Assembly: GCF_013868135.1 (NCBI RefSeq)
Contig: NZ_JACEMU010000013.1
Span: 1-64,000, forward strand
Length of the DNA stretch: 64,000 bases
Source of the DNA: Paracoccus sp. S1E-3
GTDB lineage: Bacteria; Pseudomonadota; Alphaproteobacteria; Rhodobacterales; Rhodobacteraceae
Direction of reading: 5' to 3'
Positions 16,099-25,812 of this stretch are shown one piece after another (the stretch's first letter is position 1; each line of letters opens with the position of its first letter). A program made the position numbers and the translations under genes. Below the pieces are notes generated by a model that did no database searches, was not told the origin of the DNA, and was given only the letters and a program-made list of their open reading frames with translations.

Positions 16099-17070
16099 TC
16101 ATTGCGCCAGCGCGGCGGCTTCGGCTTCCAATTCGACCAGCAGCGGCGTGCGCTCGCGCCAGCTTGCATACCAGTCATCGACGGCAGCCCCGAAGAAGGC
16201 CCGATCCGCCTCGATGATCGGAACATTGGTCCCCTGCAGTTCCGCCAGATAGGTGGCGTCGATCCCGGCATAGCGGCCGACCATGGCGTCGACCTCCTCG
16301 GTCATGGCCTTGCTGACGATGGCGCGGTCCTCCTCGGACATGGTCTGCCATTTCCGCCCCGAAGCGACCGAGATCATCGGAAACATCATGTGGTTGGAAT
16401 GGATGATGCTTCCGGCATTAGCGTAGTATTTCGAATTCCAGGTGCCTTCGAAATCGATCTGCATGCCGTCGATCTGGCCATTGGCGAAAGCGTCATACAG
16501 CGCCGGCAGGGGCATCGGCGTCGGCGCGGCGCCGAGCCGGGTCCAGAAATCCAGTTCCTGCGCGAAGGGCACCGTGCGCACCTTCTTGCCCTTCAGGTCG
16601 GCGACCGAAGCCGCGTTGCCGCGCATGACGATCTCGCGCATGCCGGCCATGCCCCAGGCCAGCCCCTGCAGGCCGAATTTGCCTGCGCCGGACAGAAGCT
16701 GGCCGGCGACCTCGCCCTTCAGCAATTCGCGGGCGCCCTCGGGTCCGTCGACAATATAGGGGGCCAGAAAGATGCCATAGCTTTCATCGCGATTGGCCAG
16801 CTCGCCCAGCGTCAGGAAGGCGAAATCCAGCGCCCCGGTCTGAAGCTGCTGCAGCATCTGCGCCTCGTTGCCAAGCTGGCCAGAGGGGAAGACGAGAATG
16901 TCCACACGGCCCTCGGTCTCGGCCTTGATCCGTTCGGCGATGGCGGTGGCGGTCTTGGTCCATTCATGCGGCGGCGGGGTGATCAGGCCGATGCGGTATT
17001 GTTCGGCCTGCGCGGTTACCGCCCCAAGGCACAGCGCCAGCGCGGCCCCGGCGATGTTGATGAATTTCAT
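16099..17070 (-). CDS. TRAP transporter substrate-binding protein (DctP family)
   Basis: About 323 residues with a signal peptide (MKFINIAGAALALCLGAVTAQAEQ) and the DctP fold: TPPPHEWTKTATAIAERIKAETEGRVDILVFPSGQLGNEAQMLQQLQTGALDF, then the ligand-gripping VRTVPFAQELDFWTRLGAAPTPMPLPALYDAFANGQIDG. DctP proteins bind organic anions through an Arg near this position. Given the downstream ring-cleavage genes, the ligand is likely an aromatic acid. The ATG at 17070 follows GGAGG; an earlier ATG lies 6 codons up. Confidence 0.9.
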   Translation of the reverse strand: MKFINIAGAALALCLGAVTAQAEQYRIGLITPPPHEWTKTATAIAERIKAETEGRVDILVFPSGQLGNEAQMLQQLQTGALDFAFLTLGELANRDESYGIFLAPYIVDGPEGARELLKGEVAGQLLSGAGKFGLQGLAWGMAGMREIVMRGNAASVADLKGKKVRTVPFAQELDFWTRLGAAPTPMPLPALYDAFANGQIDGMQIDFEGTWNSKYYANAGSIIHSNHMMFPMISVASGRKWQTMSEEDRAIVSKAMTEEVDAMVGRYAGIDATYLAELQGTNVPIIEADRAFFGAAVDDWYASWRERTPLLVELEAEAAALAQ

Positions 17071-17104
17071 GGTTTTCCTCCCTTTCATTTTCTTGATTTC
17101 CCCC

Positions 17105-18373
17105 TCAGCGACCGATCAGGCTGGTCGACAGCGCCGGAAACACCACCAGCAGCAGCAGCACCGCCAGCACCGCCAGAAAAAAGGGCGTAAGCAGCACGGC
17201 CAGCCGTTCGGCGCGGACCTTTCCCATCACCGAGGCGATGAAAAGCCCGGTCCCGACCGGCGGCGTCAGCAGCCCGAGCGTCAGGTTCAGGCAGACGACG
17301 ACCCCGAAATGGAACGGGTCTATCCCGTAGATCCCGGTCGCCACCGGCAGAAAGACCGGCACGATCAGGATGATGGCCGGGATGGGATCGGTGATCATGC
17401 CCAGAACCAGCAGCAGCACATTCAGCATCAGCAGGAACACAATGGGCGATTGCGTCATCGCCTGCATGGTCGCGGCAACCAGCGCCGGCAGATTCTCGAA
17501 GGTGATGACCCAGCTGAAGACCTGCGCCGCCGCGATCAGGAACAGCACCGTGGCCGAGGATTTCCCGGCATTCACGAAAGCCTTGGGAATGTCCGACCAT
17601 GTCATCTCGCGATAGACGAAGCGGCCGATCAGGATGGCGGCAAGACTTGCCAGCGCGGCGGATTCCGTGGGCGTGGTCAGGCCGCCCAGAATGGCGCCGA
17701 CGATGGTGACCGGGATCACCGCGGCGGGCAGCGCATCACGGATGGCGTGCAGGCGCTGGCGCATCGTCATCGCCTCGTTCCGAGGGAAGGCATGGCGGTG
17801 GCCCAGCCAGGCGATCACCGCGATGAAGGCCAGGAAGATCAGCAGGCCGGGGATGATCCCGGCGATGAACAGATCGCCGATGGGGATCTGCGCGATCACC
17901 CCATAGATGATGAACAGCATCGAGGGCGGGATGATCGGCGCCAGCAACCCGCCGGCCGCCGTGATCGCCATGCTGACATCGCGGGGATAGCCGGCTTTTT
18001 CCATCTCGGGCACGGCCAGGCGCGACATGATGATGATCTGCGCCACCGTCGAGCCGAGGATCGAGGCCATCATCATGTTGGCGCAGAGGTTCACATAGGC
18101 CAGCCCGCCCCGGACCCGGCCCAGAAAGGCCATGGCCAGCGACATCAGCCGCCGACCGATGCCGCCGGCATTCATGAACTCGCCCAGCAGGATGAACAGC
18201 GGCAGCGCGATCAGCCCGTAGTTTTCAAGGCCGCCGTAAAGCTGCTGCGGAAAGCTTTGCAGCATGATCGTGTTGCCCGAGACGAAGATGTAGATCAGCG
18301 CCAGAATCGCCAGCGTGAAGGCGATGGGCACCCCGATGGCCAGCAGCGTCAGAAACGAGGCGGCGACGATCAT
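17105..18373 (-). CDS. TRAP transporter large permease (DctM family)
   Basis: A 422-residue, very hydrophobic protein with about twelve membrane segments and DctM landmarks: LPLFILLGEFMNAGGIGRRL (about residues 55-75), SILGSTVAQIIIMSRLAVPEM, GGLLAPIIPPSMLFIIYG and NLTLGLLTPPVGTGLF. It uses an ion gradient to drive uptake. The ATG at 18373 overlaps the stop of the small-subunit gene (ATGA), and the long upstream frame is only that gene read out of frame. Confidence 0.92.
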   Translation of the reverse strand: MIVAASFLTLLAIGVPIAFTLAILALIYIFVSGNTIMLQSFPQQLYGGLENYGLIALPLFILLGEFMNAGGIGRRLMSLAMAFLGRVRGGLAYVNLCANMMMASILGSTVAQIIIMSRLAVPEMEKAGYPRDVSMAITAAGGLLAPIIPPSMLFIIYGVIAQIPIGDLFIAGIIPGLLIFLAFIAVIAWLGHRHAFPRNEAMTMRQRLHAIRDALPAAVIPVTIVGAILGGLTTPTESAALASLAAILIGRFVYREMTWSDIPKAFVNAGKSSATVLFLIAAAQVFSWVITFENLPALVAATMQAMTQSPIVFLLMLNVLLLVLGMITDPIPAIILIVPVFLPVATGIYGIDPFHFGVVVCLNLTLGLLTPPVGTGLFIASVMGKVRAERLAVLLTPFFLAVLAVLLLLVVFPALSTSLIGR

Positions 18374-18984
18374 GCGGGCTGCTCCTCGCCCCCGGCCAGC
18401 CGCGCGGTCAGCGAGACGAGGACATGCAGGATGCCGGTCAGGCAGAAGACCGGCAGCACCATCCAGAACCACACCTTGCGAAGGGGCAGCGTCACCATCG
18501 GCTCCTGCCAGATGAAGTTGAAGCTGGCCTGCGCATAGGCGTCCGCCGAGCCGGCGCGGATCAGGCCGGGTAGATCGAACCAGCGCCACAGCAGTACGGC
18601 CAGCGTCAGGAAGAAGGCCAGAAGCACCAGATCGACCATCACCGCCAGCACCGCGCGGCCGCGCAGTGGCAGGACATCGGGCAGCAGCGTCACCGCGATA
18701 TGCTGGTGCTGCGCCAACCCCAGCGAGGTGCCCAGAAAGGCGCCGAGGATCATCAGATTGATTGCCAGCTCATCACTCCAGATCAGCGGGCGGCCGATGG
18801 CGCGCGAAGTCACGTTCAGCACCAGAAGACCGAAGACGGTGGCCGTCAGCACCCCGACCGCCACCATCTCGACCCGCATCACGCCCTCATTCAGCCGTTG
18901 CAGCCGCCCCAGAAGGCCGGCTTGCGGCGGCGCGCCGAGGTCGGGCGGCCCGGCAACCTCTGGCAGCTCCTGTGATAGCTTCAT
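18370..18984 (-). CDS. TRAP transporter small permease (DctQ family)
   Basis: The 204-residue protein has four membrane segments and the DctQ core VTSRAIGRPLIWSDELAINLMILGAFLGTSLGLAQHQHIAV. It forms the membrane complex with the large permease. An N-terminal hydrophilic extension of about 35 residues precedes the first helix. It is the first gene of the transporter/aromatic operon and is preceded by GGAGG. Confidence 0.9.
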   Translation of the reverse strand: MKLSQELPEVAGPPDLGAPPQAGLLGRLQRLNEGVMRVEMVAVGVLTATVFGLLVLNVTSRAIGRPLIWSDELAINLMILGAFLGTSLGLAQHQHIAVTLLPDVLPLRGRAVLAVMVDLVLLAFFLTLAVLLWRWFDLPGLIRAGSADAYAQASFNFIWQEPMVTLPLRKVWFWMVLPVFCLTGILHVLVSLTARLAGGEEQPA

Positions 18985-19005
18985 CGGTAATCCTCCCTCT
19001 CGGCA

Positions 19006-19023
19006 TTAAATATCGATATTTAA
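19006..19023. promoter_or_regulatory. 18 bp perfect palindrome, probable GntR operator
   Basis: TTAAATATCGATATTTAA is a perfect palindrome in the 114 bp gap between the divergent TRAP/aromatic operon and its GntR regulator. The gap is AT-rich unlike the surroundings, as expected for promoters. It is well placed to control both directions. Binding by the adjacent regulator is inferred. Confidence 0.6.
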
Positions 19024-19098
19024 GGCCAGTCAAATAGGAAAATTGATTTATTTGCAGAAACCGCTATACAGGGGTGAGAGAGAAAGAGAGACGACGCC

Positions 19099-19797
19099 AT
19101 GAACACACTGGCTATCCGAGAGATCGCGGACGCGGCGGCCGAGAAAACCCAGGCCGAGCGGGCCTATCGCCTGATCCGCGAAGAAATCCTGTCGGGCGCT
19201 CTGGAAGCGGGGCTGAAGCTGAAGATCGACATGCTGCGCGAACGCTTCGGCATCGGCGCGGGTCCGTTGCGCGAGGCGCTGGCGCGGCTTGTGGGCGATA
19301 ATCTGGTGCAGGCGCTCGGTCAGCGCGGCTTCGTCGTGCCGCCTTTGTCGATTCAGGAGGCGCGCGAGATCGGCGATCTGCGCAAGCTGCTGGAAGCCGA
19401 AGCGATCGCCAGTTCGATCCCCGCAGGCGACGTTGCCTGGGAAGAACGGGTCATCACCAGCTATCACCGGCTGGAGCGGCTGGAGACCTCGGAAAATCAG
19501 GGGGTCGCCCATCTGGCGGATTGGGAGGTGCTGAACCTGACCTTCCACGATGCGCTGGTGTCAGCCGCGCCTTCGGTCTGGCTGCTGCGGCTGCGCAGCC
19601 AGATGTTCAAGCATCACGAGCGCTACCGGCGGTTTTCGCGCAAGGCGACCGCGATGACCCGCGACATTCATCTGGAGCATCGCGCGCTGATGAATGCCGC
19701 GCTGGATCGCGACGTTGCCACCGCGGTCGAGGTGATCCGCACCCATGTCCAACGCACCACCGACGTGGTGGTCGAACAGCTTGCCGGGCGGTTGTGA
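19099..19797 (+). CDS. GntR family regulator, FadR/FCD type
   Basis: A 232-residue regulator with an N-terminal winged helix (AYRLIREEILSGALEAGLKLKIDMLRERFGIGAGPLREALARLVGDNLVQ, about residues 22-72) and a C-terminal FCD domain with metal-ligand candidates (FHDAL, MFKHHERYRR, HLEHRALMNAAL). FCD regulators of catabolic operons usually repress until an acid substrate or intermediate binds. It is divergent from the TRAP/aromatic operon and flanks a perfect palindrome. Confidence 0.88.
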   Translation: MNTLAIREIADAAAEKTQAERAYRLIREEILSGALEAGLKLKIDMLRERFGIGAGPLREALARLVGDNLVQALGQRGFVVPPLSIQEAREIGDLRKLLEAEAIASSIPAGDVAWEERVITSYHRLERLETSENQGVAHLADWEVLNLTFHDALVSAAPSVWLLRLRSQMFKHHERYRRFSRKATAMTRDIHLEHRALMNAALDRDVATAVEVIRTHVQRTTDVVVEQLAGRL

Positions 19798-19848
19798 CCC
19801 CACCCGGCTGCCGGGCGATTGTATCGCGCGGGAAGCCGGAACCGCCGC

Positions 19849-21480
19849 TCAGGCGGCGGCACCGGTTCCGGCGCGACGATCCTCCTGCACCATCCGGGCC
19901 AGCTTGGCACCGATCATCATCGCCGGGGCGTTGGTATTGCCCGAAACGATCTCGGGCATGATCGAGCAATCGGCGACACGCAGCCCCTGAACGCCACGCA
20001 CGCGCAGGCGCGGATCGACCACGGCGCGGTCGTCAGGCCCCATGCGGCAGGTGCCGGTCGGGTGATAGATCGTCGTTGAGTTCATCCGCGCCCAGGCCAG
20101 CACCTCGTCATAGCCCTGAACCTCGGGGCTGGGGCGGAATTCCTCGGAAATGGCGGATTTCAGCGGCTCGGTCCGGGCCAGCTTGCGGGCGATCTCGATC
20201 CCGGCGACCAGCGTATCGCGATCGGTCTGGGTGGCCAGATAGTTCGGATCGATCCGCGGCGCCATCAGCGGATCGGCAGATTGCAGAGTGATCGTGCCCC
20301 GGCTTTCGGGGCGAAGCTGGCAGACCGACTGGGTGAAGGCCGAGAAGGGATGCACGCCCTCCCCGGGGCTGTCGGCGGACCAGGGCTGGATGTGGAACTG
20401 GATGTCGGGCGTGGCGAGGCCGGGCCGGGTACGCATGAAGCCGAAGACCAGACTTGCCGCCATCGTCATCGGGCCGGTGCGGAACAGGGCATATTCCATC
20501 CCGATCCGCGCCTTGTTGAACATGCTGCGCACTTCGTCGTTCAGCGTCGCCTCGCGCGTCTTGAAGACCAGCCGGGCCTGCAGGTGATCCTGCAGGTTGC
20601 GCCCGACCTCGGGCGCGTCATGCTGGACGGCGATGCCGTGGTCGCGCAGATGCGCCTGATCGCCGATGCCCGACAGCATCAGGATCTGCGGGCTGCCGAT
20701 GGCACCGGCGCACAGGATCACCTCGCGCGCCGCCCGGATCACCTGACGGCTGCCATCGGGGTGCTGCAGCTCGACCCCGGTGGCGCGGCCATCCTCGATG
20801 ATGACGCGGCGGACCTGTGACTTGGTCACGACCTGAAGGTTCTGCCGGTTGCGGATCGGCTTCAGGAAGGCCACGGCCGAGGAACAGCGCCGCCCCTTGT
20901 TCACGGTCAGTTGGAAATGGCCGACGCCGTCCTGCACCGGGCCGTTATAATCGGGATTATAGGGATAGCCGTTGGCCTTGGCGGCCTCGATCCACAATTC
21001 GCAGATGCGGCGGCGCAGGCGCGGATCCGAGACCTGCAGCGGGCCATGTGTGCCACGCCCCTCGCCGCCGCCCGGACGCTGGAAGGTCTCCAGCTCCTCG
21101 AAGATCGGACCGACCTCGCGCCAGGACCAGCCCTCATTGCCCATCTGTGCCCAATGATCGTAATCCTCGCGCTGACCCCGGACGTAAAGCAGCCCGTTCA
21201 GCGAGGATGACCCGCCCAGCACCTTGCCGCGCGGCCAGTGCAGCGAGCGGCCGTTCAGCGCCGGATCGGGCGCGGTTTCATAACACCAGTCGAAATTCGG
21301 GTTGTGCATGGTCTGGAAATAACCGACCGGGACGTGGATCCACGGGCTGGTATCGCGGTTGCCGGCCTCCAGCAGGACAACGCGCTGCGAGGGATCGGCG
21401 GACAGGTGATTGGCGACCACGCAGCCGGCCGATCCCGCGCCGACGACCACATAATCCGCCACATCCGGTGCTTGGCTCAT
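19849..21480 (-). CDS. GMC family FAD-dependent alcohol/choline dehydrogenase-like oxidoreductase
   Basis: 543 residues with the FAD-binding GAGSAG (residues 14-19), VLLEAGNRD, the GMC signature RGKVLGGSSSLNGLLYVRG (about residues 84-102) and GAIGSPQILMLSGIG (about 255-270). The catalytic His is in STTIYHPTGTCRMGP and the partner Asn in SGNTNAPAMMIG near the C terminus. It resembles BetA-like dehydrogenases, but no betaine genes are nearby, so an unknown alcohol is more likely. It lies downstream of an MFS transporter gene on the same strand. Confidence 0.85.
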   Translation of the reverse strand: MSQAPDVADYVVVGAGSAGCVVANHLSADPSQRVVLLEAGNRDTSPWIHVPVGYFQTMHNPNFDWCYETAPDPALNGRSLHWPRGKVLGGSSSLNGLLYVRGQREDYDHWAQMGNEGWSWREVGPIFEELETFQRPGGGEGRGTHGPLQVSDPRLRRRICELWIEAAKANGYPYNPDYNGPVQDGVGHFQLTVNKGRRCSSAVAFLKPIRNRQNLQVVTKSQVRRVIIEDGRATGVELQHPDGSRQVIRAAREVILCAGAIGSPQILMLSGIGDQAHLRDHGIAVQHDAPEVGRNLQDHLQARLVFKTREATLNDEVRSMFNKARIGMEYALFRTGPMTMAASLVFGFMRTRPGLATPDIQFHIQPWSADSPGEGVHPFSAFTQSVCQLRPESRGTITLQSADPLMAPRIDPNYLATQTDRDTLVAGIEIARKLARTEPLKSAISEEFRPSPEVQGYDEVLAWARMNSTTIYHPTGTCRMGPDDRAVVDPRLRVRGVQGLRVADCSIMPEIVSGNTNAPAMMIGAKLARMVQEDRRAGTGAAA

Positions 21481-21562
21481 CTCTGCATCCTTGTCGGGCG
21501 AAGCCCGTATGTTCCCAGGGGTTCGGAAAACCGGGCGGCGGTGGACCGCCGCCCGTATATGT

Positions 21563-22870
21563 TCAACGGCGCGCGCGGCGCCCGATCAGAATGGCGCTGA
21601 TCATCGATACGATCCCGGCGAAGGCGACATAGACGCACAGCCAGAACGGGTCGTTACCATTGGCCGCCATCAGCGCCGTCGCGATCATCGGCGTGATCCC
21701 CGAGGCGAAGATGCCCGAAAACTGATAGACGAAGGACACCCCGGTATAGCGCACGGTCGGATCGAACAGATCGGCGAACAGCGCCGCCTCGGGACCGTAG
21801 CACATCGGATAGATGATCCCGAAGGGCAGCACGATCCCCAGCACCACCAGCACCGGGTTGCCTGTCGACATCAGCGCAAAGGCCGGAAACACGCTGAGCG
21901 CCAGCAGCAGTGAACCGATGGCATAAGTTTTGGGCCGCCCGATGCGGTCCGACAGCCGCCCGAAGAAGGGGATGCAGAAGACCATCACGATGGCGGCGGC
22001 GGCCACGGTCCACAGCGCGAAGGAACGCTCCATCCCGATATCGCGGGTCAGATAGACGATCGAGAACACCGCGAAGACGTTGAAGAACACCCCGTCAATA
22101 TAGCGCGCGCCCATGCCAAGGGCCACATTGCCCGGATAGCGCTTGAGCATCTGCGTGAATGGCAGCCCCTGATCGCGGCCGCGCGATTCCGCCCGTGCTT
22201 TCTTGAATTCCGGGCTTTCGCCGATATTGCTGCGGATCCAGGTGCCCAGCACCACCAGGATGATCGAGGCGATGAAGGCCGCGCGCCAGCCCCAGGCCAT
22301 GAAGGCCTCCTCGGGCAGCATGGTCAGAAGCGCCATCACCCCCGATGCCATGAACAGGCCCAGCGACAGCCCGATCTGCGGGATCGAGGCGTAGAAGCCG
22401 CGTTTTCCCTCGGGCGCGAATTCATAGGCCATCAGCACCGCCCCGCCCCATTCACCGCCGATGCCGATGCCCTGCAGCACGCGCAGCACCAGCAGCAGGA
22501 TCGGGGCCAGGATGCCGATGCTGTTATAGGTCGGCAAAAGGCCGATCAGCACCGTCGCACCGCCCATCAGAAGAAGCGTCAGCACCAGCATGGTCTTGCG
22601 CCCGATGCGGTCGCCGAAATGGCCGAAGATAAGACCGCCCAATGGCCGGGCGACAAAGCCCACCGCAAAGGTGGCATAGGCCAGCAGGATCGAGACGGTC
22701 GGGTCATCCGACGGAAAGTAAAGCTTGTTGAAGACGATCCCGGCGACGACGCCGTAAAGAAAGAAATCGTACCATTCGATGGTCGAGCCGACGAGGCTGG
22801 CGAATACCACCTTTTTGACATCGTTCTGCGGGCCGCCAACCGCGTTGGTATGGGCCATCGTTACCGCCAT
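21563..22870 (-). CDS. MFS transporter, metabolite:H+ symporter family
   Basis: A 435-residue protein with about twelve membrane segments. The metabolite:H+ symporter markers are SLVGSTIEWYDFFLYG at the N terminus, GGLIFGHFGDRIGRK in loop 2-3, GIGIGGEWGGAVLMAYEFAP and FGRLSDRIGRPK. Relatives move shikimate, proline/betaine or dicarboxylates. It is divergent from an IclR regulator and upstream of the GMC oxidoreductase, so the two may handle the same compound. Confidence 0.87.
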   Translation of the reverse strand: MAVTMAHTNAVGGPQNDVKKVVFASLVGSTIEWYDFFLYGVVAGIVFNKLYFPSDDPTVSILLAYATFAVGFVARPLGGLIFGHFGDRIGRKTMLVLTLLLMGGATVLIGLLPTYNSIGILAPILLLVLRVLQGIGIGGEWGGAVLMAYEFAPEGKRGFYASIPQIGLSLGLFMASGVMALLTMLPEEAFMAWGWRAAFIASIILVVLGTWIRSNIGESPEFKKARAESRGRDQGLPFTQMLKRYPGNVALGMGARYIDGVFFNVFAVFSIVYLTRDIGMERSFALWTVAAAAIVMVFCIPFFGRLSDRIGRPKTYAIGSLLLALSVFPAFALMSTGNPVLVVLGIVLPFGIIYPMCYGPEAALFADLFDPTVRYTGVSFVYQFSGIFASGITPMIATALMAANGNDPFWLCVYVAFAGIVSMISAILIGRRARR

Positions 22871-22973
22871 GACATCCTCCCTGATGCTGCGACGCTGTCG
22901 AATTTTTTCGGCTTTCCCGGCGACTCCTCCTTGCGCCGGTGTTTCGAAGCTTACCCAGCGGTATCGATTTGTG

Positions 22974-22988
22974 TCAAAGTGTTTTTGA
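22974..22988. promoter_or_regulatory. Inverted repeat, candidate IclR operator
   Basis: TCAAA-N5-TTTGA lies in the AT-rich gap between the divergent MFS and IclR genes, where a repressor of both could sit. The size fits IclR-type operators. Only one copy is seen. Confidence 0.35.
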
Positions 22989-23083
22989 TAGTTAAATTCT
23001 CATTTTTAATATTCTTGCGAAGCCATGAGCAATTGGAGCGGCGCGAGCAACAATGTAAGATCCTCTCCGAAACGACGGAATTG

Positions 23084-23854
23084 ATGATGATGAAAACCTT
23101 TCAGGACCCACAATCTTCTGCCCCAAGCTTTCGAAATCTGCAGATTCTTGAAGTGCTTGCCGCGCATGGGCAACCGCTGACCGCGACCGAGATCAATGCC
23201 AGCCTGAAACTGCCGGTCCCCACCATCCATCGGCTGGTCGGCAATCTGGAGGCCGAGGGCTATCTGATCCGACATATCGACGGGCGCAGCTATCAGCCGG
23301 GGCCGAGACTGCAGCAGATGATGCGCGGCGTGATCCGCTTCTGGCATCAGGATCTGCCGCAGCGCGACATCCTGATTCGCCTCAATCAGCGCATCGGCGA
23401 GACCTGCAACCTGTCGATCCCGGATGGCGATGCGATGCTGTATGTGGATCGGGTCGAAACCCAGTGGCCGCTGCGCATTCAGCTGCATGTCGGCTCTCGG
23501 GTGCCGCTGCATGCCACGTCGGCGGGCAAGATGTGCCTGTCGCAGATCAATGATGGCAAGCTGCAGCGCTATCTGAAACGGGCGGAATTGAAGGCCTTTA
23601 CCCCGCAGACGATCACCGATCCGCAGCGCCTGCGTGACGCGCTGCGCCAGATCCGCGAACAGGGATATTCCACCGATTCCGAGGAATTCGTGCCGGGCAT
23701 GATCGCGCTGGCGGTTCCCGTTCTGGACCGCGCGGGCGAATTGATGGCGACGGTTTCGTTTCACGCCCCCATCCAGCGGCTGACGCTGGAGGCGGCGATG
23801 AAATACCTGCCCGACCTGCGTGCAGCGGCCGAGGAACTGTCGCAACTGGCCTAG
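23084..23854 (+). CDS. IclR family transcriptional regulator
   Basis: About 256 residues. The N-terminal winged helix reads NLQILEVLAAHGQPLTATEINASLKLPVPTIHRLVGNLEAEGYL (about residues 15-58), and the C-terminal effector domain has VPLHATSAGKMCLSQ and YSTDSEEFVPGMIALAVPVLDR. Three ATGs in a row (23084-23092) make the exact start unclear; no strong ribosome site is visible. It is divergent from the MFS/GMC genes and probably controls them. Confidence 0.85.
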   Translation: MMMKTFQDPQSSAPSFRNLQILEVLAAHGQPLTATEINASLKLPVPTIHRLVGNLEAEGYLIRHIDGRSYQPGPRLQQMMRGVIRFWHQDLPQRDILIRLNQRIGETCNLSIPDGDAMLYVDRVETQWPLRIQLHVGSRVPLHATSAGKMCLSQINDGKLQRYLKRAELKAFTPQTITDPQRLRDALRQIREQGYSTDSEEFVPGMIALAVPVLDRAGELMATVSFHAPIQRLTLEAAMKYLPDLRAAAEELSQLA

Positions 23855-23872
23855 AGCTTGCCGCTCACCGGT

Positions 23873-24823
23873 TCAGGCGCGGTGACAGGCGACGACGTGG
23901 CGGGGGCCAAGCTCGCGCAGGCGGGGCATCTCCTGCCGGCAGATGTCGATGGCGATCGGGCAGCGCGAGGCGAAGCGGCAGCCCTTCGGCAGGTTGACCG
24001 GGCTGGGCGGGTCACCTTGCAAGCGCGCCCCGCCGCCACGGCGGCGATGTTCGGGCGCAAGCGAGGGCGCGGCGGCGATCAGCGCCTGTGTATAGGGGTG
24101 CAGCGGCCGCGCGAAGATCTCTGCCGCCGGTGCCTTTTCGACGATCTGACCCAGATACATCACCGCGATCTCGTCGCAGATATGGTGCACGACGCCCAGA
24201 TCGTGGCTGATGAACAGATAGGTCAGCCCGGTCTCGCGTTGCAGCCGCCGTATCAGGTTCAGCACCTGCGCCTGCACCGCCACATCCAAGGCCGAGACCG
24301 GCTCGTCGAAGACGATCAGGTCGGGCCGGGTCGCAAGCGCTCGCGCCAAGCCGATCCGTTGCCGCTGGCCGCCGGAGAACTGGTGCGGATAAAGCGATTT
24401 CAGCTCGGCCCGAAGGCCCACCTGCGTCAGCAGTTCCTCGACCCGCGCGTCGCGGCCCGAGGCCTCGCCCAGTCCCAGCAGGTCCATCGGCTGGCGGATG
24501 ATCCGCCCGACCCTTTCGCGCGGGTTGAGTGACGAGAACGGGTCCTGAAACACCATCTGAAAGCGCGGGCGGGCGCGGCGCAACTCCTCGCCCTCGATAC
24601 GACTGATCGGCGTGCCGTCAAGATCGACCTCGCCGCCGGTGATCGGGGCGAGCCGCATGACCGCCAGCGCCGTCGTGGTCTTGCCCGAACCGGATTCGCC
24701 GACGATCCCCAGCGTCTGGCCGCGCCTTATGTCGAAGCTGACGCCATCGACGGCATGGACGGTGCGCCCGTTCGGGACCGGGAAATGCACCTTGAGGTCG
24801 CGGACGGAAAGAAGCTGGTTCAT
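23873..24823 (-). CDS. Peptide-type ABC transporter ATP-binding protein (DppF/OppF family)
   Basis: A 316-residue ATPase with Walker [10 protein letters not shown] (about residues 40-48), signature [15 protein letters not shown], Walker [13 protein letters not shown] and switch His in FISHDLGVV. The C terminus has the oligopeptide-family extension with four cysteines-or-neighbouring residues ([23 protein letters not shown]). It pairs with the preceding ATPase, overlapping its stop by 4 bp, to drive the two permeases upstream. Confidence 0.92.
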   Translation of the reverse strand: MNQLLSVRDLKVHFPVPNGRTVHAVDGVSFDIRRGQTLGIVGESGSGKTTTALAVMRLAPITGGEVDLDGTPISRIEGEELRRARPRFQMVFQDPFSSLNPRERVGRIIRQPMDLLGLGEASGRDARVEELLTQVGLRAELKSLYPHQFSGGQRQRIGLARALATRPDLIVFDEPVSALDVAVQAQVLNLIRRLQRETGLTYLFISHDLGVVHHICDEIAVMYLGQIVEKAPAAEIFARPLHPYTQALIAAAPSLAPEHRRRGGGARLQGDPPSPVNLPKGCRFASRCPIAIDICRQEMPRLRELGPRHVVACHRA

Positions 24824-25809
24824 GCCGAAACCTCCTGGGGTTCAAGCCGGATGCAGGCGGCGGAGTGATTGGCGGATATGGCGACATGGCGCGGCTGGGC
24901 CGCAAGGCAGGCGTCGATGGCCATCGGGCAGCGCGGCGCAAAGGCGCAGCCCCGGCCCAGATCGGTCAGCGCAGGCACGATGCCGGGAATTTCCGGCAGA
25001 TCGGCGTCGGGATCGGCGTCGATGCGGGGAATGCTGGCCAGAAGGCCGCGCGTATAGGGATGGCCGGGATTGTCCAGCACCGCATCGGCCGGTCCACGCT
25101 CGATGATCCGGCCGGCATACATGACCGCCACCTTGTCGGCCATTTCCGCCACCGCGCCCATGTCATGGGTGATCAGGATGATCGCGGTGCCGGTCCGCTG
25201 GCGCAGATCGTCCAGCAGGGTGAAGATCTGCGCCTGCACGGTCACATCCAGCGCGGTCGTGGGTTCATCCGCGATCAGCAGCTTCGGCTCGCAGGACAGC
25301 GCCATCGCGATCATCACCCGCTGCCGCATGCCGCCGGAAAGCTGGTGCGGATAGGCGTCCGCGCGCAGTTCCGGTTCCGGAATGCCGACGGCGCGCAGCA
25401 TCTCGACCGCGCGGGTCCGGGCGGCGGCGGGGCTGGCCTTCTGATGAAGGCGCACCGCCTCGGCGATCTGCTCGCCGCAGGTAAAGACCGGGTTCAGCGA
25501 GGTCATCGGCTCCTGAAAGATCATGGCGATATCGCCGCCACGGATCCTGCGCAGGTCCGACTGCGGCAGCCTGGTCAGGTCGCGGCCCTGAAAGCCGATG
25601 CTGCCGCCGACGATCCGGCCGGGCGGTGACGGGATCAGCCCCAGGATCGACAGCGCGGTCATGCTTTTGCCGCAGCCGGATTCGCCGACGATGGCCAGCA
25701 ACTCACCCGGCGCGACGGTAAAGGACACATCGTCCAGCACATGGGCCACGCCCCGGCGGGTGGTGAAATCGACCTTGAGGTTACGGATGTCCAGAACGGG
25801 ATCGGCCAT
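24820..25809 (-). CDS. Peptide-type ABC transporter ATP-binding protein (DppD/OppD family)
   Basis: A 329-residue ATPase with Walker [10 protein letters not shown], signature [15 protein letters not shown], Walker [13 protein letters not shown] and switch His in LITHDMGAV. The C-terminal extension [22 protein letters not shown] is typical of oligopeptide/dipeptide/nickel transporters. It begins 3 bp after the permease stop and overlaps the partner ATPase. Confidence 0.92.
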   Translation of the reverse strand: MADPVLDIRNLKVDFTTRRGVAHVLDDVSFTVAPGELLAIVGESGCGKSMTALSILGLIPSPPGRIVGGSIGFQGRDLTRLPQSDLRRIRGGDIAMIFQEPMTSLNPVFTCGEQIAEAVRLHQKASPAAARTRAVEMLRAVGIPEPELRADAYPHQLSGGMRQRVMIAMALSCEPKLLIADEPTTALDVTVQAQIFTLLDDLRQRTGTAIILITHDMGAVAEMADKVAVMYAGRIIERGPADAVLDNPGHPYTRGLLASIPRIDADPDADLPEIPGIVPALTDLGRGCAFAPRCPMAIDACLAAQPRHVAISANHSAACIRLEPQEVSA

Positions 25810-25812
25810 GGC

